A stretch of DNA of 64,000 bases from Cladocopium goreaui (Eukaryota; Sar; Dinophyceae; Suessiales; Symbiodiniaceae). Location: the NCBI GenBank assembly GCA_947184155.2, contig CAMXCT020002088.1:42501-106500 (forward strand). Reading direction: 5' to 3'. Positions 12,381 through 20,564 of this stretch are shown in pieces; the stretch's first letter is position 1; the number at the start of each line of letters is the position of its first letter. The notes beneath the pieces are model-generated. The model was not told the origin of the DNA and did not search any database. It saw nothing but the letters and a program-made list of their open reading frames with translations. The position numbers were made by a program, and so were the translations under genes.

Positions 12381-12980
12381 ACTGACCAGTACTCATTCTT
12401 GAGATTTTTCCGATGCAACATTGGCACAAAATAAATATTCAGGATATTCAGGCAGACCCCCTATTGTTTTTCTAACAATGTTGTTTGCCTACGAGTAACA
12501 TTGACAAAGGTTCACTGCACAAAGTTTCAACTCTGTTTCTACTGCTATGTTCTCTGTGTTTCAACAACCAACGTCCAGGTGAAGCCTTTGATATGGTCCG
12601 GGACTTTCCTGAGTCTGCCCCAGCGCTTTTAGATTTGAGGCGTGTCCAGTGAGAAGTGGAAGATTTGTGGTGCCAGAACACATCCTCAGCATTGGTCGGA
12701 TTCATCTACCATCATCTCGCACCACACAGCACATGCCACTGTTTGTTTTGCGCAGTGCCGTCACAGATAATATGCTCACCAGATGGATGGGATTCTGAAT
12801 TGTCGATCTGGTGAAGCATCGTTGCCAAAGATGTGCAACGAAAGCTGCATGTTAACTATTGGAGGTCTATTTTTTCTGGGATTTTCCCTTTTTTTTCCCG
12901 TTTTCTGGTGGAAGGAAGGGAGGGAGGGAGGGAGGGAGGAAGGAACAACGCAACGTAACAAGAGCAGCAGCAGCAGCAGC

Positions 12981-13011
<31 letters not shown>

Positions 13012-13235
13012 ACACGAAGCGCCACAACATACACAAACACCACAACAACAAAAAGACACACCATTAGCATCATTGCACCTACAACACTAGCTACGAATAT
13101 AGCTAGCCCTGCATTTATCCATACAGCCAACTACGCTAGCTCTGCGCTTATCAATATAGCCTTTGTTTCTCGTTTTTCTTGTCTATTGTACCGGCTCCAT
13201 TTGATCAAACCTGACATCATGCATGTACTATAATT
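12381..13235. repeat. Spacer with GGGA and triplet microsatellites
   Basis: A (GGGA)n tract lies at about 12913-12942. A succession of triplets, (AGC)6, (ACC)5 and (ATC)5, lies at 12964-13012. Each run grades into the next by a single base change, as expected from slippage. The ATAGCTAG-type words around 13085-13165 form a short near-duplication. No gene recognised. Confidence 0.7.
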
Positions 13236-13419
13236 CGTTTGATCTTGCTATTCTGGTTTTTATCCAACCTGTTTTTTCCTTATTGTTCTTCATCTTCGTA
13301 CATTTCTAACTCACCCCTGGCCCTACAACATTTTTCATCATCCCTGGTGTTGGATATATCAGTTGGTTATGTCGTGCCTTTGATCTTATTGGAGGTGCAT
13401 TTTTTTTGCTTTTGTTTTT

Positions 13420-13963
13420 GGTCCTGGCTCCTGGTGGCTTCTGGTGGCTTCTGTGGCCGTGGCTCCTGGTGGCTCCTGGTGGCTTCTGCGGCTTCTGTGG
13501 CTTCTATGGCTTCTATGGCTCCTGGCTCCTATGGCTTATCTATCATCTATCGATCAATCTATCAGTGAAGCATGTTCACCAGGTGCATGTTGTGCATTAG
13601 ATACACATCCACCTATATATCTATATCTATATGTTTACCTATATCTATATCTAAATCTAAGTCTATATCTGTATCTATATCTATATCTATCTAACTAACT
13701 CTATCTATACCTATCTATATCTATCTATGTCTATATCTATGTCTATATCTATGTCTATGTCTATATCTATGTCTATGTCTATATCTATGTCTATATCTCT
13801 CTGTATCTATTTATGCCTATCTATATCTACATCTACATCTACATCTTTCTCTGTCTCTATATCTATATCTTTATCTATATCTATATCATTCTATATCTAT
13901 GTTTCTATCTATATCTGTATCTATCTATCTATCTATCTACCTACCTATCTATCTATCTATCTT

Positions 13964-14001
<38 letters not shown>

Positions 14002-14085
14002 CTCCTTTCCTTTCCTTTCCTTTCCTTCCTTTCATTTCCTTTCCTTTCCTGTCCTTTCCTATCCTATCCTATCCTATCTATCTAA
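13420..14085. repeat. Long microsatellite: TGGTGGCTTC, then TATC, then TTTCC / CTATC
   Basis: A TGGTGGCTTC / TATGGCTTC run at 13430-13525 is followed by (CTATAT)n and (CTAT)n from about 13610 to 14000, then TTTCC and TCCTA pentamers to 14085. The motif changes stepwise along the tract. Open frames here translate to Ile-Tyr-Ser polymers and are artefacts. Confidence 0.9.
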
Positions 14086-14985
14086 AGGGTTTGCATTATC
14101 ATTAAGATGATATTCAAACCCCAAGCCAACCCTGAACCAAGCCAGAATATACAGTACACCAACCTTATATAAAGAGATCTTACACCAACACGATGATAAC
14201 ATCCAATGAAACTATTGTGCATCCTTGTGCCTTAACCTGCATTCCACATGTTTCCAGGGTGTAGTATATACACCTTGAGTATCACATTCAACCCAGCACC
14301 TTGCATGTGAAAATAGGTGTTTCCAATCTGCTTTGGGGCAACCCTCCCGTTTTTTTCAAATTTAAACTTGCACACTTTCCAATACACTAGTTTCATTAGT
14401 TGATATATACATATATATATATATGTATTGATATACATACATACATATATATATATACATACATATATACTTATATATACATATATACTTATATATACAT
14501 ATATACTTATATATGCATACATACTTATTATATATACATATTTATATATACATGTATATGTACGCACTCTTTTATATATACACAAATATGTGTATATATA
14601 TATATGCGTGTATGGTTGCTTATATACCCAGTTTTCATCCCAAAATAGACTATAAATAATCATGCGCATGGATATGCATACAAATAATTATAGTTATTTG
14701 CATGTACATGCTGTATCCCTAAATAACCCCTAAACCAAACCCTGCATGTATATGCATGTATATTACAGTAGATACATTTGTAAATACACTGATCTACATA
14801 TACATAGTCATGATTAGTCATGCACGTATACCTCTATACATATACCATTTATACTTGGCACATCGTGTATTTTCAAAAATCAATGAAAACTTCGGAAAAC
14901 AAAAAATGAAAACCATGTAAAAATCAATGAAAACTCTGGAACAATGAATGAAAACAAGTGAAAACTGAATGAAAAACATATGTAC
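14086..14985. repeat. AT-rich spacer with TATATACA microsatellite
   Basis: TATATACA / ACATACAT tracts occupy about 14402-14610. Flanking sequence has no gene. The word CCCTAAA occurs isolated near 14718-14745 without forming an array. Confidence 0.6.
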
Positions 14986-15200
14986 ACAAATTGATGAAAA
15001 ACATAGAAACATTGAAGAAAACCATTGAAAAATGGAAGAAAACCATGGAACATCGAAGGAACAATGGAAGAAAACCATGGAACAATTGAAGAAAACCATG
15101 GAAAAATCTGTGAAAATCATGGACAAATCAATGAAAACCATGTAAACTCGATAAAAACCATGGAACAAATTCTGAAACCAGTGGAACAATTGATGAACAG
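14986..15200. repeat. Degenerate approximately 21-bp tandem repeat
   Basis: Words of the type GAAAACCATGGAACAATTGAA recur about every 21 bp with base changes across the interval, fading at both ends. On the complementary strand this gives a frame rich in VFSMVF, which is a repeat by-product. Confidence 0.7.
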
Positions 15201-15865
15201 TGTGAATGAGAGATTTTAGCTACAAAATGCAGCAAATTAGATATTTTAGCTGCAAAAACCAAGGAAGGGAGCCTGGACGACCAAAAAAAGAAAAAATGCA
15301 AAAAAAAAATGCCAACTTAATTCCGCCCCCGATATTATTTTGTATATTTTCATAACCTATTTGTATCTATTTTTCCATTTCTCTACCCCCTTGAACTTCT
15401 AGTTCATCTCGTGGCCATTTTGATCATCCCTGGTATTCAAAATATCACGCGCCTGGGGGATCCAAACTCCAAATGTAACAAACACCATGCAAATCAGAGA
15501 GCTTAGCTGCAAAACGCTGCAAATACCAATGAAAACCATCAAACCCCAAAAACGGGGAAAAAAAACAAAATAAATCGTAACCCTTTAGTATAGACATGAA
15601 AAGTATATAAACTGGAGGTAGGAATAGGTGCCGGGGTATGGCTGGTACAGTACTTATTGAAAATCACACGCAATCCATCGCGATCCACTGACTTCGATTC
15701 GCAATAGATCCAAGGGATCTTAGGCAGTCAAGCACATATCAGTCGATGTCAGTCAACATTTGTCAATATGTGTACTCTATATATATATGTATATATATAT
15801 ATAATTATATATATATGTGTATATATATATATATATTAAATTGAAAATTTATTGGACATGTTGAA
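15201..15865. other. AT-rich spacer with a palindromic TA tract
   Basis: Poly-A runs lie near 15285-15310 and 15545-15570. A self-complementary TATATATAATTATATATA tract lies at about 15775-15837, of the same kind as those at 3012, 42205 and 61455. No gene recognised. Confidence 0.5.
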
Positions 15866-16355
15866 CTGATTGATTCTCTTTTCCTTGCACCTTCGAGGCG
15901 TTGTTTGGCTCGCACTGGCCGGTCTTCACCGCTGGTGGTGTTTTTGCGGGAGCAGATTGGTGATCGGCTGCTCATCGCTGGCGCTCATACCCGTCGCTTG
16001 CGATGTTGAGGAAACATTTTTGTGTTTTGTTTACTGTATTTTGCAACCAAAGTACAATCCAGACGATTCATGCCTTGCACCCAAGCTAGAGCCACCTTCA
16101 CATTCTTTGCGGATCTTTGCGGCATTTCAGTGAGTTGCGAGGTCATAGAAGTCTGCTGGTATCGAGGGTCTGGTGGGGACAGTGTTTTGAATTTGATCGA
16201 GGTGATGTCATAGAAGTTTACATCAAGACGATCAAGGCCTTGCGCTTGGTAGATCCTCGTGGTCTCCTCCTCGAGGGTGTGCCAAAACCTTAGGCCACAG
16301 GCAGATTTGGCCATCCACAGGGAGCGTAAGCAGATTGAAATAGCATGAAATGACC

Positions 16356-16475
16356 ATGGCACAGGGTCAGTCAAGCATGGACTTGGAAGCCAAGGTCAAC
16401 CCCTATCCGGGAATACCTGAAGAAGAGGAAGGATACCGTCCGGTGCATCATCACAGCATCTTCCCGGCACTGTGA
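16356..16475 (+). CDS. Short exon candidate with an acidic, Pro-rich peptide
   Basis: ATG at 16356, in a CC-ATG-G context, opens 39 codons ending at TGA 16473-16475. The peptide begins MAQGQSSMDLEAKV and continues NPYPGIPEEEEGYRP. The composition is much more protein-like than the surroundings. It could be a short terminal exon, or an exon continuing through a donor such as the GT after codon CCG near 16441. Just upstream (15890-16210) other exon-like pieces exist, for example FEALFGSHWPVFTAGGVFAG, which suggests one intron-rich plus-strand gene. Family unknown. Confidence 0.35.
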   Translation: MAQGQSSMDLEAKVNPYPGIPEEEEGYRPVHHHSIFPAL

Positions 16476-16662
16476 TGAAAATGTTCCTTTGAGTGCCGTC
16501 TTCGCTCAATCATACTGTTGATGTGTGTGTGTGTGTGTGCGCGTTTGCTTACGCATTTCTGCTGCCCGCATTTTTGGTGTGGTCATTCAGTATATGCACA
16601 TGTTGTTTGTTCTGGTCATTCTGGTCTTGTGACTCCACTTCTCGGCATTTCCTACACTGCAG

Positions 16663-16735
16663 CGAGGCACTCACAGAGGATTCCGACTTGCAGCAAGAGC
16701 TGCAACTCGGAGCGGAGGCACAAAGTTCGGCTTAG
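16663..16735 (+). CDS. Terminal exon candidate of the same host gene
   Basis: A clear acceptor, CTACACTGCAG, ends at 16662. The following frame reads EALTEDSDLQQELQLGAEAQ and stops at TAG 16733-16735. The acidic, Gln-rich helix-forming peptide looks like a C-terminus. Retrotransposon element 1 begins 41 bp after this stop, so it inserted in or near the 3' untranslated region of this gene. Linkage to the exon at 16356 is inference and the phase join was not resolved. Confidence 0.4.
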
Positions 16736-16771
16736 GGCGGATGTGCCATTGTTTGCGCTTGCATCAAGTAT

Positions 16772-16776
16772 CATGC
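16772..16776. repeat. Target-site duplication CATGC (left copy)
   Basis: CATGC directly precedes the 5' LTR and the same five bases follow the 3' LTR at 27455-27459. Five base pairs is typical of copia integrases. The match extends to six (TCATGC) if the final T of the LTR is counted as target, so the exact LTR border is ambiguous by one base. Confidence 0.85.
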
Positions 16777-17179
16777 AGAAAAGATTACCTGAATACCAGG
16801 CATGTCTGTGCATGGCCATCATCATGTCTTGCATATTAGCTATGCTTTGGACGTTTTTCTGCATGATGCTGAAGATGTGGATGTAAAGTGTACATAATTC
16901 ACACTTTCGGAATAAATAGCCCAACATGAGTATCCGGGAATCTTGAAAGTTTCTTGGAGGTGACGGTCGTGGCCTTACACGGGTTTGGCTCAAGATCGAT
17001 CGAAAAGTGTGTCGCTGCTGTTTGTGTTTGACATTCACTGCACTGCAACTGGTGATTCACTGACAACGTGTTAGCTTCAACTGCACTGTCAACGATTCTT
17101 TTGCACTTGATCCTTGCTGTTCGCGCTTGCGCGATTTACTGTATTATACGGATACAGGTGGTTAAATCATATTTCTACT
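16777..17179 (+). repeat. 5' LTR of element 1
   Basis: The LTR starts AGAAAAGATTACC and ends CATATTTCTACT, so its termini are AG...CT (or AG...AC) and not the usual TG...CA. It contains AATAAA at 16911-16916, the hairpin TCGCGCTTGCGCGA at 17121-17134 and a TACTGTATTATACGG segment. It also contains TTTGGCTCAAG at 16984-16994, equal to the last 11 bases of the dinoflagellate spliced leader as I remember it. It should provide promoter and polyadenylation signals; R and U5 borders cannot be placed by eye. Confidence 0.9.
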
Positions 17180-17196
17180 GGTTATCAGCCGCAGCC
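17179..17196 (+). other. Primer-binding site candidate of element 1
   Basis: TGGTTATCAGCCGCAGCC starts at the last LTR base. The leading TGG complements the CCA end of a tRNA, as expected for minus-strand priming. TGGT-ATCAG resembles the initiator-Met primer sites of many copia elements with one extra T. Which tRNA matches best was not tested. Confidence 0.6.
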
Positions 17197-17275
17197 CGGC
17201 TTAATCATACTGAGTGAGATCATTTGATTATTGGATCATTGGGCCCTTTATCAAACAACACAGTCACTCATTGCT

Positions 17276-17288
17276 CGCGCATTGCGCG
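17276..17288. promoter_or_regulatory. GC hairpin directly upstream of the HAD ORF start
   Basis: CGCGC-ATT-GCGCG ends one base before the ATG at 17290. It is one of at least eleven such short hairpins in element 1. Its position in the leader next to the start codon could affect initiation. No function is shown. Confidence 0.4.
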
Positions 17289-17289
17289 G

Positions 17290-18672
17290 ATGTCGGACAC
17301 TCCTCCGAAGCGCACTCGTGGGAAGCGAGGTGGTGATCCATTTCGTCGCTCGCAAGTGAATCGCAAGGCTGCTGGCCTGGTCTCCCACCTGGACTACCAC
17401 GATCCGGACAGTTTTGAAGCTGATCGTATTGCCCAGGAAAGGAGAGAAGAGAGGTCACGCTCAGTCGCAAAAACTGGGGCTGTGGCAAAGGGGCCAGTTG
17501 AGCCAAGGTATCCTCCAAGGGCTGTACCAGCTGCTTCTGTGGCTGGTGGAGAGTCAAGGAGGGGTGTGCCGCAGAGGCAGGTCACTGTGACCCAGTCCTC
17601 GGTGGCGGTGCCTGCTCGGCCGATTCCGCCGCCTCCAGCTCCGAGTGGTGCAGCTGAGGGCCAGTGGCAGCTGTCTTGGGTGTGGGTTCCGAATTCGGAA
17701 GATCCTGGGGCTGCTTCGTCGGTGGATAGGTCGGCGGCTCCGACTGCTCCACCAAAGGCACCTTCAAGGAGGAGATCAAGATCGCCATTGAGGAGGAAGA
17801 GTCCAAAGGGTGTTCCTGCAAAGCCTAGCAAGGCAGGTACATCTGTGGCCGAGGCAGAAACTCCAGTTGCCAAGGCCGGCACTCGGGTGGCTGAGGCTCC
17901 AAAGGAGAGCGCTAGGAAGCAGTTGCCGAGGCCAAGAGTGAAACCTACTGCGGAGACAACTGAGGCAACTTCAAAGGTGACAGGGGCAAAGGCTGTGTCT
18001 GGCACAGCTGAGGAGGTGATAGAGGTTGAGGAGGAGCCTGCGAGGAGCTCTTCACCCCTTCCGACAAGGAAGAAGAAGGCTAGAGGAGCTGCTCCGAGTT
18101 CCGGTTCAAGGACCTCGGTTGGGGCTGGTGGTGCTGAGAGGCCATTAATTGGTTTGGATTGGCATCGCACTTTGAGCCACGAGAAGTACACCGATAGTGG
18201 GGTGAAGGAATCCTTTGTTCCTCCGGCCTCCGTTGTTCTCATCAGGGAGCTCCAGAGGAAGGGGTTTGACTTCTGCGTGGTGTCCTTCTCCAGCAACGTG
18301 GGCACTCAGAGGCAGACGCTTGACGGTGCTACGAACCTTCAGGCCCAGCTAGAGCGCAACTTCACGCAGATCTCCATTGTGCCTCGGAAAAAGACCTCGG
18401 ACTACGCCAGGAAAGCGAGCATCACAGGCAATTGGGAGTCCAAGGCAGAGCTTGTCCGGGATCTTGGGTGTGCTATCTACATCGGCGACCAGGAGGAGTT
18501 GTGCCAGGACATCAGATCCTTGCAGTCAAGTCGTGCTGTGGGGAACAGGGTCCAGACTGTGGTTGCAAACAGTCGTTCTCCGACGGACTCGCTGAAGCCC
18601 CTTGCCAATTTGGTGAAGGACAAGGAGGTCAGTGAGTTCCCAGTGCCATCGGTGCTCAAGTCCTTCAATTGA
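17290..18672 (+). CDS. HAD-like accessory protein encoded upstream of gag in element 1
   Basis: The Met at 17290 is preferred over an upstream in-frame Met at 17224 because the protein-like sequence begins there. Residues counted from 17224: 23-300 are low-complexity, basic and Pro/Ala-rich, with SRRRSRSPLRRK. A compact C-terminal domain then shows the haloacid-dehalogenase motif order: LIGLDWHRTL (D312, motif I with His where the second Asp normally lies), VVSFSS (S354, motif II), KKTSDYARK (about 389, motif III) and IYIGDQEELCQDI (D422, motif IV). Spacing fits a capless HAD such as the MDP-1/FCP1 type. Enzymatic activity is uncertain because the usual general acid is replaced. Long arginine- and serine-rich flanks suggest nucleic-acid or nuclear association. 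It could also be a non-catalytic HAD fold. Confidence 0.7.
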   Translation: MSDTPPKRTRGKRGGDPFRRSQVNRKAAGLVSHLDYHDPDSFEADRIAQERREERSRSVAKTGAVAKGPVEPRYPPRAVPAASVAGGESRRGVPQRQVTVTQSSVAVPARPIPPPPAPSGAAEGQWQLSWVWVPNSEDPGAASSVDRSAAPTAPPKAPSRRRSRSPLRRKSPKGVPAKPSKAGTSVAEAETPVAKAGTRVAEAPKESARKQLPRPRVKPTAETTEATSKVTGAKAVSGTAEEVIEVEEEPARSSSPLPTRKKKARGAAPSSGSRTSVGAGGAERPLIGLDWHRTLSHEKYTDSGVKESFVPPASVVLIRELQRKGFDFCVVSFSSNVGTQRQTLDGATNLQAQLERNFTQISIVPRKKTSDYARKASITGNWESKAELVRDLGCAIYIGDQEELCQDIRSLQSSRAVGNRVQTVVANSRSPTDSLKPLANLVKDKEVSEFPVPSVLKSFN

Positions 18673-19000
18673 GCTTCTTTGAGATTGTGGGCGTCTTCTG
18701 GAACGTTGGTGTCTACAACCTTGTGGATTTTCAGGAGTGTGACGCAGTTCATTGGTTCGTCTTGTCTCTGATCGCTGCCTACTTTGGGCGCGAGGGCTTC
18801 GTTTCAGCAGTTCGCGCTTTGCGCGGTAGTCTTGGGCATTTTGCTCTGTTCGCGATTTCGCGACTGATTCAGGTGGTTGTCTGCAGTTCGCGCTTTGCGC
18901 GGTAGTCTTGGGCATTTTGCTCTGTTCGCGATTTCGCGACTGATTCAGGTGGTTGTCTGTAGTACGCGCTTTGCGCGGGGTGTTCTGCCAGAGAGTGTCG
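18673..19000 (+). repeat. Spacer between HAD ORF and gag with a 76-bp tandem repeat
   Basis: Hairpins CGCGC-TTT-GCGCG at 18813, 18889 and 18965 lie exactly 76 bp apart. They alternate with palindromes TCGCGATTTCGCGA at 18850 and 18926. Thus two full 76-bp units plus a partial third fill about 18808-18980. The spacer carries stops in all frames and ends at the gag ATG (19001). It could be a structured leader or internal promoter for gag; that is inference. Confidence 0.8.
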
Positions 19001-19645
19001 ATGAAAAGGGAGCAGCCTGCTACTCCGTTTAGGGTTGTGGGACCGGATCATTCTGAGTGGACCACCTCGAGTGAGTCTCCAGATCAACCAATGCAGTCGG
19101 CATCAAATATGCCGGCGATTCGGGATGCCGTGTCTCAGGATGCCTTGCAGTCAACGTCTGCTACTACAACGATGCAGAGAGGCAGACGTACTTCTTCGTC
19201 AGGACAGGCTGCTGCTGGGTCATCGACTGGGCAGGATGGTGCATCATTGAATCAATTCAATACTCAAAACATTCAGCAGAACACGTTGAATCATCTTCAG
19301 CACAATGTTCACCATACTCAATCCATCAATCACATGGTAGATCCTCAACAGCTTGAGCAGATGGTAAATGCTACTGTTCAATATCGGGTGGAGGCTACTG
19401 TTTCACAGATGCGCGATCAAATGAACGCGCAGCTCGCGAGACTTGAGATAGAACATCAAGCGCGATTAAGTCAGGCAGAGCACGCGAGTAGGCAGGCGTT
19501 GCAACACATGCAGGCAGAAGGTTCGCAACAGATCACACAAATCCAGAGAGAGAGAGAGAGATCAGGCGATTCAGCAGATGAACAGGGATTCGCAGCAGCT
19601 TCAGCAAGCTCAGCACGAGAAGGCCATTTTGGCCAAGAGGGCTGA
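19001..19645 (+). CDS. Gag N-terminal part of element 1 (coiled coil), frame a
   Basis: The first ATG in this frame is 19001 (MKREQPATPFRVVG). An in-frame non-ATG extension begins at 18953 inside the hairpin repeat and is less likely. After a Ser/Thr/Gln-rich stretch comes a Gln/Asn/His segment (QFNTQNIQQNTLNHLQHNVH). A heptad-like coiled coil follows from VDPQQLEQMVNATVQYRVEA onward. At an (AG)8 tract (19545-19560) the coiled coil leaves this frame and continues in the next one. The residues after it (to TAG/TGA near 19645) are therefore probably out of frame. The likely role is structural, in multimerisation. Confidence 0.65.
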   Translation: MKREQPATPFRVVGPDHSEWTTSSESPDQPMQSASNMPAIRDAVSQDALQSTSATTTMQRGRRTSSSGQAAAGSSTGQDGASLNQFNTQNIQQNTLNHLQHNVHHTQSINHMVDPQQLEQMVNATVQYRVEATVSQMRDQMNAQLARLEIEHQARLSQAEHASRQALQHMQAEGSQQITQIQRERERSGDSADEQGFAAASASSAREGHFGQEG

Positions 19646-20564
19646 GGGAGAGATCATGTCAAACATGCAGCGTGCTGACGAAACCATATCCCAGTTGAAG
19701 AGTGACAATCTTCGCCTTGATTCGGAAAGGCGATCAATGCATGACCATATCTCTTTGTTGACCCAAGAGTTGGCGGCTTTGAAACAGCAGATGGCAGAGA
19801 GAGACAGAGCATCAACTGCCAACTCTGTTGCTGGATCTTCTCATAGAAATCCTTTTGATACTCCAGCCTTGAGGTCACCGGATCCTGATCAGGTCACGTT
19901 GAGAGCCTGCAGTGTTGCTAGTGTCAATCCGATGGAAGTGATGTTCTGCGCATGTTGTGGATCACAAAATGTGGTTGGAAGACCGTCATGTTGGAAATGC
20001 TCAACAATGTTCAGTTCGGTTACAGCCAACAATGGCGCGGATCAGTTTGTAAATCATGAGACGAGCAGTGTTGCCCCGCTATTTAGAGCACCGAGCCTTG
20101 CACATTCTGGACTATCACAGATCCAGCGTGTTGGTACTGGCTCCGTCGTTCCCATTACTGAGAGCGCATGTGCTGGAATGCCACCAAATTTTCCTAACAC
20201 AGGATGTTTGACTGGTTTGGGGGCCGCGGCCAATGCCACTGCAGAGCAACAGGGGATGCAGAAACATCAGATTGTTTTTGACCCAAATGGACCTAGGGTT
20301 CAAGCAGGGCATGTGATGCCTCCGTCTCTTTTTCAGGCTTCCCAACAAGATGGTCAACCAATCGCTATGCATGGAAGTGTCACGGCTCGCGGGCCACAGT
20401 TTCACAGGATGAATTCATCATCGAACAGCCAAGGTTCCACTGACAGGTCAGAGAGTCTTCCAGCAGGAGGCGGACGTGATGGTGCCGGCAACAGTGGTCC
20501 ACCACCAGGGGGTGGCTTCTTCCTGGTGAGTCAGATGAGCAGGTGTACAAGATCAAGCATTTGA
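19560..20564 (+). CDS. Gag middle part of element 1 (coiled coil, zinc-ribbon-like), frame b
   Basis: Reading from 19560 gives DQAIQQMNRDSQQLQQAQHE and KAILAKRAEGEIM, a direct continuation of the coiled coil encoded in frame a. A second coiled-coil stretch follows (LTQELAALKQQMAERD). Then comes a four-Cys cluster with the pattern FCACCGSQ...PSCWKCSTMF, which looks like a small zinc ribbon. The remainder is Pro/Gly/Ser-rich. The frame stops at 20562-20564, while the capsid-like frame is already open from about 20522. No recognised family beyond Gag-like by position. Confidence 0.6.
   Translation, partial: DQAIQQMNRDSQQLQQAQHEKAILAKRAEGEIMSNMQRADETISQLKSDNLRLDSERRSMHDHISLLTQELAALKQQMAERDRASTANSVAGSSHRNPFDTPALRSPDPDQVTLRACSVASVNPMEVMFCACCGSQNVVGRPSCWKCSTMFSSVTANNGADQFVNHETSSVAPLFRAPSLAHSGLSQIQRVGTGSVVPITESACAGMPPNFPNTGCLTGLGAAANATAEQQGMQKHQIVFDPNGPRVQAGHVMPPSLFQASQQDGQPIAMHGSVTARGPQFHRMNSSSNSQGSTDRSESLPAGGGRDGAGNSGPPPGGGFFLVSQMSRCTRSSI

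Noticed and set aside
13727..14110. Ile-Tyr-Ser-rich frames
   Set aside because: TATC microsatellite translation.
17394..18305. 303-codon minus-strand open frame
   Set aside because: It is the antisense of the HAD-like ORF; the plus strand carries recognisable motifs and codon-like composition.
20526..20542. 17-nt GT-AG intron between two Gag frames
   Set aside because: Too short to be spliced; an indel or recoding explains the frame change better.
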